The notes: generated by a model from the letters alone, not told the origin. 64,000 nucleotides of DNA from a virus (IMGVR_UViG_3300044675_004706:1-64000); one strand, 5' to 3'; shown: positions 17,998-26,131, counted from the first letter of the stretch. Numbers and translations are program-made.

Positions 17998-18369
17998 ATG
18001 AAAAATTCGGAAGTTGTTAAATTTTTACTAGAAACACAAACTCAGTTTAGAATACTACACTGGCAAACAAAATCATTCTCAAGACATGAGGCTTATGGGC
18101 GTATTTATGATTCACTTGATGATTTGATTGATAAGTTTGTTGAAGTTTGTATGGGTAAACACGGAAGACCTAGTTTTACAGGCGGTTATACATTAGCGGG
18201 TAGAGATATTGAAGAACTTGAGTTAACTGAGTTTATTAATTTAGTATGTGAATACTTGGTGGGATTGTCTGAAAGCTACGACCCAAAGATGGACTCAGAT
18301 TTATTAAACATTAGAGACGAAATGTTAGCGGAAATTAACCAGTTGAAATACTTGTTAACTTTAAAATAG
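17998..18369 (+). CDS. DUF5856/Dps-like helical protein
   Basis: The 123-residue protein contains FRILHWQTKSFSRHEAYGRI followed by LDDLIDKFVEVCMG, a spacing reminiscent of the first helices of Dps/ferritin-like proteins (LHW...H...D..D..E). Similar proteins are found in large phages as DUF5856. Full Dps iron ligands cannot be confirmed by eye. It has its own late-type box and a terminator. Confidence 0.6.
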   Translation: MKNSEVVKFLLETQTQFRILHWQTKSFSRHEAYGRIYDSLDDLIDKFVEVCMGKHGRPSFTGGYTLAGRDIEELELTEFINLVCEYLVGLSESYDPKMDSDLLNIRDEMLAEINQLKYLLTLK

Positions 18370-18393
18370 AGGTATATTACTTTTTTACTTTAA

Positions 18394-18424
18394 AAGGTTC
18401 ATCGTAATGATGAACTTTTTTTTT
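18394..18424 (+). terminator. Intrinsic terminator
   Basis: AGGTTCATC-GTAAT-GATGAACTT hairpin and a run of nine Ts. Confidence 0.8.
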
Positions 18425-18431
18425 GTTATAA

Positions 18432-18439
18432 TATTTATT
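18432..18439 (+). promoter_or_regulatory. TATTTATT late-type promoter box
   Basis: The variant box begins 12 bases before the ATG at 18444. Confidence 0.4.
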
Positions 18440-18443
18440 ATTA

Positions 18444-19850
18444 ATGAAAAAGATAATTTCTGAAGGTGGTATTAGAAACATAAAAGAACTTTCTAATAGA
18501 TACAGCAAAGCGAAGATATACTTTCACCAAGATTTAGATGGTGTTGCAACTGCATTAGCAATGAAAAAGTATTTGGAAGACAATGGAATTAAAGTTGTTG
18601 ATGTTGAAGTAATCCAATACGGAGATAAAGAATTTGCGGTTAAGAAGGCGGATGCTGAAGGTGAAATTATGCCAGTTCTTGTTGACTTTGCTCACGGAAA
18701 ACCAATGTTCGTGGTTCATACCGACCACCACGACAGACAAGCCGGAGCTGACGAAACTAAGTCAACTCAGTTCAGAGGGGCTCGTTCAAATGTTGAAACT
18801 CTTTCACAGATTGTCCCGGCTTCTGAAATTTTCACACCAGAAGATGTTGCGACAATATCTATGGTTGATAGTGCTGATTACGCTTCCAAAAACATTACAC
18901 CTGAAATGGTGATGAATTATGTTTATGGTACATCAAAAGAAAAGAGTGCTAAAGAAAATAGAATGTTATTAGGTTTGGTTACCAACAAATTATTGTTGGC
19001 TTTCAAAAGTAAACCAGGATTTTTAGAGACATTAGTATTAGATTGTAAACCTTCACTTCTTTCAATCTTCAATAAGATTAAGGAATTAATGAAGACAAAC
19101 AGATATGCTGATATATCTTCATTAGAGAAAAACAAAGAAGATTACGTTCAGACAATGAAAGGACATAAGAATGTTCAGGTTAAAGATAATATCATCGTTC
19201 AGTATGGTGGTGGAAGTATGATGAGACCTGGTTCATATGATAGATATACCCCATTTAGAAACAACCCTGATGCTGACTTCCTTGTTATTGCTTGGCCACT
19301 TGGTTTATTACAGGCATCATGTAACCCTTTTAAAAAAGAAAGAGAACTTAAAGGTGTTAACTTGGGAGAGATTGCTCAAGAAGTATTGGGACATTGGGAA
19401 TCACAATTAAAAGAAAAACAAGTCCCATTATCAACAATCAAGTGGGTTTCTGAAACTGCTGCGAAAGAAGAATCAGTTGGATTTACCTTTAAGGATTTTG
19501 CTGCAATATACGGAGACAAATACTTGGATGAGAAAGATGGTGTTAAAACACTTATGGATATTAAATCTTTGATGGAAAAGAAATCAACTGAACTGACTGA
19601 AGAAGAATGGAGTGTTTTAGATGGTGTTACCGTTCCTGTATGGGAAGTTATCCAAGCCAATTCAGGTGGACACAAGTGTATTACAAATATATCAGGATTA
19701 AACTATATTGGAAGAAGTAAGAGACCACCACAAGGTAAGTACAAGTATGAGTCTGAAAAAGAAGATTCACCTTATATTAAATTCTTAAAGATGTTACAGA
19801 ATAGATTTGTTAGTGTCCTACAAGAAAAAATTGAGTCTTCAAAGAATTGA
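18444..19850 (+). CDS. DHH/DHHA1 family phosphoesterase
   Basis: This 468-residue protein carries FHQDLDGVATALAM (motif I, D-x-D-G), VLVDFAH (motif II) and HTDHHDR, the DHH metal-binding triad, early in the chain. NSGGHKCITNISG near residue 415 matches the DHHA1 GGGH-like substrate motif. Family members (RecJ, NrnA, GdpP-type) use Mn2+ to hydrolyse phosphodiesters. Length fits a RecJ core or nanoRNase-type enzyme with an insertion. It starts MKKIISEGG, which could be a short version of the N-terminal tag. Confidence 0.75.
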   Translation: MKKIISEGGIRNIKELSNRYSKAKIYFHQDLDGVATALAMKKYLEDNGIKVVDVEVIQYGDKEFAVKKADAEGEIMPVLVDFAHGKPMFVVHTDHHDRQAGADETKSTQFRGARSNVETLSQIVPASEIFTPEDVATISMVDSADYASKNITPEMVMNYVYGTSKEKSAKENRMLLGLVTNKLLLAFKSKPGFLETLVLDCKPSLLSIFNKIKELMKTNRYADISSLEKNKEDYVQTMKGHKNVQVKDNIIVQYGGGSMMRPGSYDRYTPFRNNPDADFLVIAWPLGLLQASCNPFKKERELKGVNLGEIAQEVLGHWESQLKEKQVPLSTIKWVSETAAKEESVGFTFKDFAAIYGDKYLDEKDGVKTLMDIKSLMEKKSTELTEEEWSVLDGVTVPVWEVIQANSGGHKCITNISGLNYIGRSKRPPQGKYKYESEKEDSPYIKFLKMLQNRFVSVLQEKIESSKN

Positions 19851-19855
19851 GTTAT

Positions 19856-20347
19856 TCACAATTTTTTATAGAAAAAATCCTTAAACCCATTTGTTTGGTG
19901 TACTTTGTACCCATGTTTTTTGTTTAACTCTTGTGATGCCTCATTTTTTAAACTGACTATTGAAGTTGCGTAATCAAAACCCCTAGATTTGGCAATTTCA
20001 TGACATTCATTTTTTAGAATGTCGGCATATCCTCTGTTTCTATGATTTTCATCCACAAATAAACTATGTAAATAAACGGAGTTTTTACCATTAAAAAAAT
20101 TATCGTCACACATCTCTCTACAATATTCCGTCTTTTTATTATTAAATCTATTAATATCAGGGTCCAACCCAATTGATGAATCATAGTCAAGTACATTAGT
20201 ACTACCAATCATATTTTTGTCCTTATCGTAAAGACATATTCTTAAACCTGGACTTACACTCAAATCGCCCTCAAAAATAATTTCAGGTTGGTTAATCGAC
20301 TCAAGAACCAATTTTTTTAAAATAGAAATTTGAGAAAGTCTTTTCAT
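19856..20347 (-). CDS. Tagged GNAT N-acetyltransferase
   Basis: The 163-residue minus-strand protein has the GNAT acetyl-CoA motif: SLFVDENHRNRGYADILKN (V...R.rG.a..L). YKVHQTNGFKDFFYKK closes the fold. The first 16 residues (MKRLSQISILKKLVLE) form an amphipathic helix ending LVLE, like the other candidate targeting peptides. If that peptide is a packaging signal, this acetyltransferase is injected with DNA, as some T4-type ejected enzymes are. A TATAAATA on the plus strand (20367-20374) is the matching late-type box. Confidence 0.75.
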   Translation of the reverse strand: MKRLSQISILKKLVLESINQPEIIFEGDLSVSPGLRICLYDKDKNMIGSTNVLDYDSSIGLDPDINRFNNKKTEYCREMCDDNFFNGKNSVYLHSLFVDENHRNRGYADILKNECHEIAKSRGFDYATSIVSLKNEASQELNKKHGYKVHQTNGFKDFFYKKL

Positions 20348-20362
20348 TAGTTAGTTTTCACC

Positions 20363-20374
20363 TATTTATAAATA
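20363..20374. promoter_or_regulatory. Divergent late-type promoter boxes
   Basis: TATTTATAAATA contains overlapping copies of the box on both strands: minus-strand toward the GNAT gene and plus-strand toward the truncated Nudix copy at 20384. Confidence 0.4.
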
Positions 20375-20383
20375 TAAGTATAT

Positions 20384-20434
20384 ATGAAACAAAGTGCGGG
20401 AATAATTGTAAAAGTAAGAAAGTTTAAACTTTAA
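20384..20434 (+). pseudogene. Truncated 5' duplicate of the Nudix gene
   Basis: Bases 20384-20417 match 20798-20831 (the Nudix start) at 33 of 34 positions, encoding MKQSAGIIVKV, then diverge and stop after 16 codons. The intervening 0.4 kb is the minus-strand DUF192 gene, so the arrangement looks like insertion of that gene with duplication of the flanking sequence. Confidence 0.6.
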
Positions 20435-20777
20435 TTAAAAACTTACAGATATCACCTTCTTCAATATTTTCATCTTGACAACGACCACCTTCTATTTCTA
20501 AAACATAGGTTCCAGAACCTTCGTAACTTTGACAAAGTTCATCTTCACATGGTTCACAGTTGTGGTGTATTTTTGTTATCTTATAGTTTTCATCTATAAA
20601 GATAATATCCAAAGGAATAATACAGTTCATCATCCAAAAACTGTGTTCACCTTTACCCATTAAAAATAGCATACCATCAAATCCGATAAATTCACGACCT
20701 ATCATCCCTCTTTGAGTTTCAGATTTGGTTTTACAAACTTTGACTTTAAAAATTTCTTTATTTATTATTACAAACAT
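20424..20777 (-). CDS. DUF192 family protein
   Basis: The 117-residue protein shows KTKSETQRGMIGR, FDGMLFLM, SFWMMNCIIPLDIIFID and YVLEIEGG, the conserved core of DUF192. The family is small, beta-rich and usually exported, with no proven activity. Here there is no signal peptide and two extra Cys pairs (NCEPCEDELC). It lies between two copies of the Nudix 5' end, suggesting recent insertion. A matching box (TATAAATA on plus, 20785-20792) precedes it on its strand. Confidence 0.85.
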   Translation of the reverse strand: MFVIINKEIFKVKVCKTKSETQRGMIGREFIGFDGMLFLMGKGEHSFWMMNCIIPLDIIFIDENYKITKIHHNCEPCEDELCQSYEGSGTYVLEIEGGRCQDENIEEGDICKFLIKV

Positions 20778-20797
20778 AGTTATATATAAATAGTATT

Positions 20798-21208
20798 ATG
20801 AAACAAAGTGCAGGAATAATTGTAAAAGTAAATAACAGATGTTTAGTTTGTAAGAGAGCTGTCGAAATTAATGAACCATCAAAATGGGCAATACCTATGG
20901 GTGGTATAGAAGAAGGTGAAGACCCAAAGGATGCTGCGTATAGAGAGTTCTATGAAGAGATGGGTGTTAGTGTTGATGGTGTCATTAAACCTTTATCTAG
21001 AATTAATCGTTATAATAAGTTAGGACAGGTAAAAACAATTTTACATGTCTTTATTTTTAAAACCGATACTGAAATCATTCCGGATTTAGATGGAGCAGCG
21101 GATGGTTTTGAACACACAGAGTGCGCTTATATGACTTTAGAAGAAATTAAAGGACTTAATATGTCATCAGGTATTAAGGAAGTTTTAACTGATGTGTTAA
21201 ACTTTTGA
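20798..21208 (+). CDS. Nudix hydrolase
   Basis: The 136-residue protein has a complete Nudix box, GGIEEGEDPKDAAYREFYEE plus MGV (G-x5-E-x7-REUxEExGU), at residues ~36-58. Nudix enzymes hydrolyse nucleoside diphosphate derivatives in the cytoplasm with Mg2+ held by the REUxEE glutamates. Possible substrates include damaged dNTPs, ADP-ribose or capped RNA ends. Length is typical. Directly upstream lies the duplicated 34-base 5' segment. Confidence 0.9.
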   Translation: MKQSAGIIVKVNNRCLVCKRAVEINEPSKWAIPMGGIEEGEDPKDAAYREFYEEMGVSVDGVIKPLSRINRYNKLGQVKTILHVFIFKTDTEIIPDLDGAADGFEHTECAYMTLEEIKGLNMSSGIKEVLTDVLNF

Positions 21209-21225
21209 TTTTTTTGATATATTTA

Positions 21226-21257
21226 TTTGACACTACGGAATATTCGCCGTAAGTTTG
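21226..21257 (+). promoter_or_regulatory. Tandem promoter P1 of the structured RNA
   Basis: TTTG at 21226-21229, exactly 20 bases, then TAAGTTTG at 21250-21257 matches the Bacteroidota -33/-7 promoter layout. Confidence 0.65.
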
Positions 21258-21262
21258 TAAAA

Positions 21263-21306
21263 GATTTAACACTCATAGGGGATGAAAGATACTCGGTAGT
21301 TAAATC
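21263..21306 (+). ncRNA. P1 leader hairpin
   Basis: GATTTAAC (21263-21270) pairs with GTTAAATC (21299-21306) at the expected P1 transcript start. AGTTTGT at 21252 can also pair with ACAAACT at 21320, which in turn matches the second AGTTTGT at 21353. Confidence 0.4.
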
Positions 21307-21327
21307 AAAAAAAAAGTTCACAAACTA

Positions 21328-21359
21328 CTTGACAGAAAGAAAAAAAAGTCGTAAGTTTG
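21328..21359 (+). promoter_or_regulatory. Tandem promoter P2 of the structured RNA
   Basis: CTTG at 21328-21331, 20 bases, then TAAGTTTG at 21352-21359. The 20 bases around the -7 box (21350-21369) are identical to P1 (21248-21267). Confidence 0.65.
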
Positions 21360-22386
21360 TAAAAGATTTGAGATGAAGAGGTTGTAAAGATTCCTACTTC
21401 GGTAGGTTGTAAAGATTCCTCCTTCTTCTCTTTTTGAAAAAGCGTTCTTTGAAACAAAAAGATTATCCGTTCAGGAAACACAAAGTGTCGGTGATATTAT
21501 CCACCGAGTAAATGGCAGAAAGTCCGCAGCTTGAGTGTAACTGATAAACGATAATGGGCCGTGTATGGTCCTTAAATAAACTACGAAAGTAGGATAAAGT
21601 GGTCTCCCCTGTGTTGAGGAGACTGCGGTTTGAAACCCCGTAAGGGGAATTGAACTCAAGTACACAAGTGGGATATCACCACACCGTAAGTACCGAGGAT
21701 AACTTCGTAGGGAAAATGGTTGGGTGACTTGGGAAAGTAGATTCTCAAGTTGAGTTCGGAAGAACGATAAGAATAACCCATAGGAACTCTGTAAGAAATG
21801 TGACCATCCAGTTACACTATTGCGGGTCCCAATATGATAGAGGACTTAAAACCGAAAGGTAAGATGGAGAACGAGTGGTGTCGCTACTATCCCTAAGGAA
21901 GACCTACCAAGGTCTCTTTATGAAGTAATCTTGAAATATGGAGGTGGGGACACTTCACGGAGTAGTTTAGTATTCTGTCGCTCAAAAGGAGACAGAGCTT
22001 ATGTTGGACCACTACTCTGACACATCTACAACACAACCCTAAAATTATTACAAAATAACAAAGGAAAAGTGTCCATCAGGTTTGAGTGAAAGGTGACTAC
22101 ATAGTAATGAGCCGTTCATTGCATACAGAGACCCCAAGTCAATGTGTATTGTTAAGAAAAACCTTTAGTCCCGCAAGGACGAACTGGGGTGGCAACCTCG
22201 GAAAGAGTTAAGTACTGATAGAGTAATTCAAACCTCAAGGAGTGGTACACCTAAAATACCGTCACTAAGAAATACTACCCAAAAGGTGGTGGATACGAAG
22301 GGAAACAATAATCCTTCAAAAGTTTCTTAACATAAGCTGTAATCTCAGGCTTTTCTAATCTGACCTGTCAATTGACGGGTTTTTTT
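21360..22386 (+). ncRNA. Giant structured non-coding RNA (GOLLD/ROOL-like candidate)
   Basis: About 1 kb without a credible ORF, visibly more GC-rich than its surroundings and packed with hairpins. Examples are CCTAC-TTCG-GTAGG (UUCG loop, ~21394), CGGTG/CACCG (21489/21502), CTAC-GAAA-GTAG, GTCTCC/GGAGAC, CCCCGTAAGGGG, GTTC-GGAA-GAAC, AGACC/GGTCT, CTGTC/GACAG and GTCC-CGCAA-GGAC. Longer pairings include CTTGAGT (21530-21536) with ACTCAAG (21654-21660). It is preceded by two tandem promoters and closed by a clean terminator, so it is an independent transcript. Size, phage context and GNRA/UUCG-capped multi-stem design resemble the GOLLD and ROOL classes of giant phage RNAs; I cannot assign it to either. 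It is not RNase P, tmRNA or a group I intron by eye. Confidence 0.75.
22363..22386 (+). terminator. Intrinsic terminator of the giant RNA
   Basis: ACCTGTC-AATT-GACGGGT hairpin (one G-U pair) followed by seven Ts. Confidence 0.85.
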
Positions 22387-22393
22387 ATTTATA
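22386..22393 (+). promoter_or_regulatory. TATTTATA late-type promoter box
   Basis: An exact box begins 22 bases before the ATG at 22408, immediately after the RNA terminator. Confidence 0.45.
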
Positions 22394-22407
22394 GATACTT
22401 ATAAACT

Positions 22408-22632
22408 ATGACAATATTAGAAAATCTTAAAGAGGTATTACCATCATGGGCGGTGGTAACACAAAAGGAACTACCATATAAGATGGAGTATGAGATTAGA
22501 CTTCAACCTACTTTGGATGAAGATGAACATTTTGCTTTAACACCAAAACTTAAAGAAGCTTGTCAGGGTAAGTTTATGGAAAGATACACTGTAGATATTG
22601 GTGAACACTTTTATATTTATACAAAAAAGTAA
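22408..22632 (+). CDS. Small hypothetical protein
   Basis: The 74-residue product (MTILENLKEVLPSWAVV...) is an alpha/beta mix ending in beta strands. It leads the short operon in front of the endolysin. Family not recognised. Confidence 0.55.
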   Translation: MTILENLKEVLPSWAVVTQKELPYKMEYEIRLQPTLDEDEHFALTPKLKEACQGKFMERYTVDIGEHFYIYTKK

Positions 22633-22634
22633 TC

Positions 22635-22820
22635 ATGATACCTAAAGAGATTAAAGAATTAGTTAACAAATACCCAAACAATTACGAGTTAGGTGAAGAA
22701 GTTAGAAAATATTATCACAAAAATAAACAGAAAGAAAATTTTAATTCTGGTGTTCTGTGGATTGGGGTTTTATTCTTTTTTATATTTGCTTCACTCTTGA
22801 CTTGGATTATAACCGTTTAA
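22635..22820 (+). CDS. Small single-pass membrane protein (holin candidate)
   Basis: This 61-residue protein has a soluble basic N-terminus and one long C-terminal hydrophobic segment (VLWIGVLFFFIFASLLTWII). It lies 40 bases upstream of the endolysin gene, a position typical of holins or spanin-like proteins. The assignment rests on position and topology only. Confidence 0.45.
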   Translation: MIPKEIKELVNKYPNNYELGEEVRKYYHKNKQKENFNSGVLWIGVLFFFIFASLLTWIITV

Positions 22821-22837
22821 TTTCCTGACTTTAAACA

Positions 22838-22845
22838 TATTTATA
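22838..22845 (+). promoter_or_regulatory. TATTTATA late-type promoter box
   Basis: An exact box begins 23 bases before the endolysin start, consistent with late expression. Confidence 0.5.
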
Positions 22846-22860
22846 ATAAAATTATAAATT

Positions 22861-23706
22861 ATGTTACTAAAAGTTGGGTCTAAAGGAGAAGACGTTAAAC
22901 AACTCCAAGCAAAATTAGGATTAACTGCCGATGGTTCATTCGGTCCTAACACAGAGAAAAAAGTTAAAGAATGGCAAGCGGCTAACGGAATAACCGCTGA
23001 CGGAATCGTTGGGCCAGGAACTTGGTCTAAAATGTTCGGAGCGACAACTCAACCTGTTCAACCAGCACAAGTGGTTAAAGAAGATGTTGTTATTCCAACA
23101 AGTTCTGAGTTCAAATTACAAAATCTAAAAGGACATATTCCTGACGCAGTGATTGCTCAAATCCCTGAAACTGCTAAAAAATTCAATATCACTAACCCAT
23201 TAAGATTAGCTCATTTCTTGGCTCAGTGTGGACACGAGTCAGGTGGGTTTAAAGCTGTTTCTGAGAACCTTAACTATTCTGCTGACGGACTTAAGAAAAT
23301 CTTTGGTAAGTATTTCCCTGGTAACTTAAACGAGTCATATGCTCGTCAACCTGAAAAGATTGCTTCACGTGTTTATGGAAGTAGAATGGGTAATGGTGAT
23401 GAGTCAACAGGTGAAGGTTTTAAATTCCGTGGAAGAGGATATATCCAGTTGACTGGTAAACAAAACTATACAAACTTCGCTAAGTTCATTGGTGAAGATA
23501 CTGTGTCTAATCCTGATTTAGTTGCTACCAAATATCCTTTAGCCTCTGCGGCGTTCTTCTTTGATTCAAACAAACTTTGGTCAATCTGTGATAAGGGTTC
23601 TGATGTTGCAACTGTCACGGCAGTTACAAAACGAGTTAATGGCGGGGTTATAGGGCTCACTGACAGAATAAAACACTTCAACGAGTATTACAACCTACTT
23701 AAATAA
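22861..23706 (+). CDS. Endolysin: PG-binding domain plus GH19 lysozyme/chitinase-like domain
   Basis: Residues ~3-60 form a PG_binding_1 repeat domain (GSKGEDVKQLQAKLGL, DGSFGPNT, GIVGPGTW). After a Pro/Gln-rich linker, residues ~95-281 match GH19: FLAQCGHESGGF carries the catalytic Glu, followed by GRGYIQLTGKQNY and the C-terminal helix. Such enzymes cleave peptidoglycan glycan strands to release progeny. There is no signal peptide, so export would need a holin, possibly the preceding small membrane protein. A terminator follows directly. Confidence 0.9.
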   Translation: MLLKVGSKGEDVKQLQAKLGLTADGSFGPNTEKKVKEWQAANGITADGIVGPGTWSKMFGATTQPVQPAQVVKEDVVIPTSSEFKLQNLKGHIPDAVIAQIPETAKKFNITNPLRLAHFLAQCGHESGGFKAVSENLNYSADGLKKIFGKYFPGNLNESYARQPEKIASRVYGSRMGNGDESTGEGFKFRGRGYIQLTGKQNYTNFAKFIGEDTVSNPDLVATKYPLASAAFFFDSNKLWSICDKGSDVATVTAVTKRVNGGVIGLTDRIKHFNEYYNLLK

Positions 23707-23710
23707 TCTA

Positions 23711-23735
23711 AGCCCCCTTGAAAAAGGGGGTTTTT
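23711..23735 (+). terminator. Intrinsic terminator
   Basis: GCCCCCTT-GAAA-AAGGGGG hairpin with five Ts right after the endolysin stop. Confidence 0.8.
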
Positions 23736-23798
23736 GATTAATGTGTTGATTATGTAATTCAATTATTCTATTATTACCTAAACATAAAAAAACAAACT

Positions 23799-24851
23799 AT
23801 GAAAAAAATTAAATTATTTCTTTTAACCCTTTTCGCATTCATTGGAATGAGTGCATCATCACAAGTATTAACGTCTTTTAACGTTGATATAATTAACCTC
23901 GGAGGATGTCCATACACATTGTTCGGAAACTATTATGGAGGTGGTATTCAAGGTAGTATTACTTTAACACAACAACCTACAGGAAGTTATGTTGCAGTTG
24001 TACCAGCAATTGATAGTCTAAATGTTAGTATCTGTGCAATTTATACTTCACCATGTTTAGGTGAGACTTGTATAAATGAAACAATATATCTTGGGTCAGG
24101 ACAAGGTGTTCAGACATTTACGATAGTACTTCAAAACCAAGACTCAGATTTTGATGGGTTCATGGATAACATTGACTGTAATCCATTTGACCCATATATC
24201 TATCCAGGGGCACCTGAACTATGTTATGACGGTATTGATAACAACTGTGATGGTTTAATTGAGGCAATGCCGACAATTGATACTCTGTACTTTGTTCCTG
24301 ATTCACTTGTATCTGAACCAAACACTATTTACGTGGTTTACCAAGGTTCAAATACTGTAGAATGGGAATGGTTTTTTGGAAATGGAGGAAATGGGACGAG
24401 TTCAAACGAACAATACCCAACCATTACATTCCCTACCTCAACGTTTACTTCACAAATGCTCCCGATTAACTTATACGCAATTTCCATTAATGGTTGTCAG
24501 GTTTATACTTCAATAAACTTTTCAATTGATAGTAATGGAGTTTGGACACCGGGTGGAATTTTAAATGATTATACCTTAAACGTTGTTCCTGAATTTATAA
24601 TTGGGGTTGAAGAAACAATGACTAATAACGTTAAAGTTTGGCCAAACCCTGTGTTAGGTATTGTTAATATTAACACACCATCAAATAGTGGAACGTTAAG
24701 AGTTATGTCTATCGACGGAAGATGTGTTCACCAAGAAAAATATTTTACTAACAACATTCAGTTTGATTCTGAAACATTAAGTAATGGAACTTATGTTATT
24801 ACTCTTACTGACGATAGTGGTAAGTTTTACACAACAAGAATTATTAAATAA
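23799..24851 (+). CDS. Secreted protein with T9SS type A sorting domain
   Basis: The 350-residue protein has a signal peptide (MKKIKLFLLTLFAFIGMSAS, then SQ), a MopE-like metal-binding segment (DSDFDGFMDNIDCNP, PGAPELCYDGIDNNCDG), a PKD/Ig-like stretch, and a C-terminal ~75-residue domain (VKVWPNPVLGIVNI ... GTYVITLTDDSGKFYTTRIIK). That domain is the Por-secretion (type A) sorting signal of the Type IX secretion system. T9SS exists only in Bacteroidota, so the phage appears to use host machinery to place this protein on the cell surface. Function there, such as exclusion or adhesion, is inferred. Confidence 0.8.
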   Translation: MKKIKLFLLTLFAFIGMSASSQVLTSFNVDIINLGGCPYTLFGNYYGGGIQGSITLTQQPTGSYVAVVPAIDSLNVSICAIYTSPCLGETCINETIYLGSGQGVQTFTIVLQNQDSDFDGFMDNIDCNPFDPYIYPGAPELCYDGIDNNCDGLIEAMPTIDTLYFVPDSLVSEPNTIYVVYQGSNTVEWEWFFGNGGNGTSSNEQYPTITFPTSTFTSQMLPINLYAISINGCQVYTSINFSIDSNGVWTPGGILNDYTLNVVPEFIIGVEETMTNNVKVWPNPVLGIVNINTPSNSGTLRVMSIDGRCVHQEKYFTNNIQFDSETLSNGTYVITLTDDSGKFYTTRIIK

Positions 24852-24854
24852 TAA

Positions 24855-24880
24855 AATCCCCCTGAAACATGGGGGATTAT
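24855..24880 (+). terminator. Intrinsic terminator
   Basis: AATCCCCC-TGAAACAT-GGGGGATT hairpin after the T9SS protein gene; weak T-tail (TATAATTTTT). Confidence 0.65.
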
Positions 24881-24896
24881 AATTTTTATATCGGAT

Positions 24897-25160
24897 ATGA
24901 AAATTAAAATGGGTGTGGTTGAAAAACACCAATACGAAGGTGTTAGAGAATTTGAGGAAATTGACTTGGACAAATTTCCGATTATTAAACAATTTATGGA
25001 TGTTAATCCAGATTGCACCGAACAGGAATTACTTTCTTATATTAAGAAAATCAAAGACGAAGAGTTCAAAAAATTCATAACAGAATTGAGTTGGAACTCT
25101 ATCATTAAAGAAAACTTCAGTAAGAACAAAACTGAATTTAAAATAGAAATAGAGAAATGA
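24897..25160 (+). CDS. Hypothetical protein
   Basis: The 87-residue charged helical protein (MKIKMGVVEKHQYEGVREFEE...) overlaps the RmlB-like gene by four bases (ATGA), so the two are co-translated. No family recognised. Confidence 0.5.
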   Translation: MKIKMGVVEKHQYEGVREFEEIDLDKFPIIKQFMDVNPDCTEQELLSYIKKIKDEEFKKFITELSWNSIIKENFSKNKTEFKIEIEK

Positions 25161-26125
25161 ATGTATTAATAACTGGTGGATTAGGTTTTATTGGTTCTAA
25201 TTTTTATAATACCTTTAAAAAGAAATATCCTGACTATAATTTAGTCATCCTTGATAGTGGGACATATGCAGCGGATGAAGATAACATTGATGATGTTAGA
25301 AGCTCTAGAATAATCAAATTTAGTATTACTGAACGAGAAAGATTATTTAAGTTATTTGAAAATTACAAGTTTGACTCGGTAATACACTTCGCGGCTGAAT
25401 CACATGTTGATAACTCAATATTAAATCCGATGGAGTTTGTTCAAACAAATATTATTGGAACGTTGAATCTGTTGGACGCTTCAATTAAGTATGGTATTAA
25501 ATTATTCTATCACATATCAACTGATGAGGTTTTTGGACATTTAGGTGCGGTGGGTTCTTTTGATGAGAAGACTGCTTATGACCCAAGAAGTCCTTACTCA
25601 GCATCAAAGGCATCATCCGACCACTTTGTTAGAGCTTACTACCACACTTATGGATTACCTGTTGTGATATCAAATTGTTCAAATAACTTTGGACCAAACC
25701 AACATCAAGAAAAATTAATTCCAACAATCATTAAAAGTATCCTTAATGGGAAACCAATACCAGTTTATGGTAACGGACAGAATGTGAGGGACTGGTTATA
25801 TGTTCAGGACCATGTGGATGCGATTGATATGATATTTCACAAAGGTAAGGTAGGCGAAACCTATTGTATCGGTGGACGTAATGAACTAAATAATTTAAGA
25901 CTGGTTAGATTGATTTGTGATAAGATTGATAATATTAAACAATGGGAACAGAACTCACAAGACTTAATTACATTTGTTGAAGATAGAAAAGGACATGACT
26001 TTAGATACTCTATTGATTCAACCAAGGTGAAAGAACAAATTGGGTGGGAACCTAAAGTTAATTTTGATGAAGGGTTAGATAAAACTATTGATTTTTATTT
26101 CAAAAAGTTTGGAAGTAAGGAATAG
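25157..26125 (+). CDS. RmlB-like dTDP-glucose 4,6-dehydratase (extended SDR)
   Basis: The 322-residue protein starts with the NAD-binding GGLGFIGSNF motif and has HFAAESHVDNS, ISTDEVFG (catalytic T-D-E of 4,6-dehydratases), YSASKAS (YxxxK) and NCSNNFGPNQ. These are diagnostic of RmlB-type enzymes, which convert dTDP-glucose to the 4-keto-6-deoxy sugar. It likely supplies deoxysugars for surface or virion glycans, linking it to the transferases at the left end. Full length is slightly shorter than typical RmlB (~350). Confidence 0.85.
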   Translation: MNVLITGGLGFIGSNFYNTFKKKYPDYNLVILDSGTYAADEDNIDDVRSSRIIKFSITERERLFKLFENYKFDSVIHFAAESHVDNSILNPMEFVQTNIIGTLNLLDASIKYGIKLFYHISTDEVFGHLGAVGSFDEKTAYDPRSPYSASKASSDHFVRAYYHTYGLPVVISNCSNNFGPNQHQEKLIPTIIKSILNGKPIPVYGNGQNVRDWLYVQDHVDAIDMIFHKGKVGETYCIGGRNELNNLRLVRLICDKIDNIKQWEQNSQDLITFVEDRKGHDFRYSIDSTKVKEQIGWEPKVNFDEGLDKTIDFYFKKFGSKE

Positions 26126-26131
26126 TTTATC

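Noticed and set aside
21471-21665. Minus-strand 64-codon frame inside the giant RNA
   Set aside because: No start context or promoter on that strand, and the same bases form conserved-looking RNA stems.
21511-22140. RNase P RNA, because of AGAAAGTCCGCAGC and ACAGAGA segments
   Set aside because: The remaining conserved RNase P regions and the P4 pairing could not be found in order.
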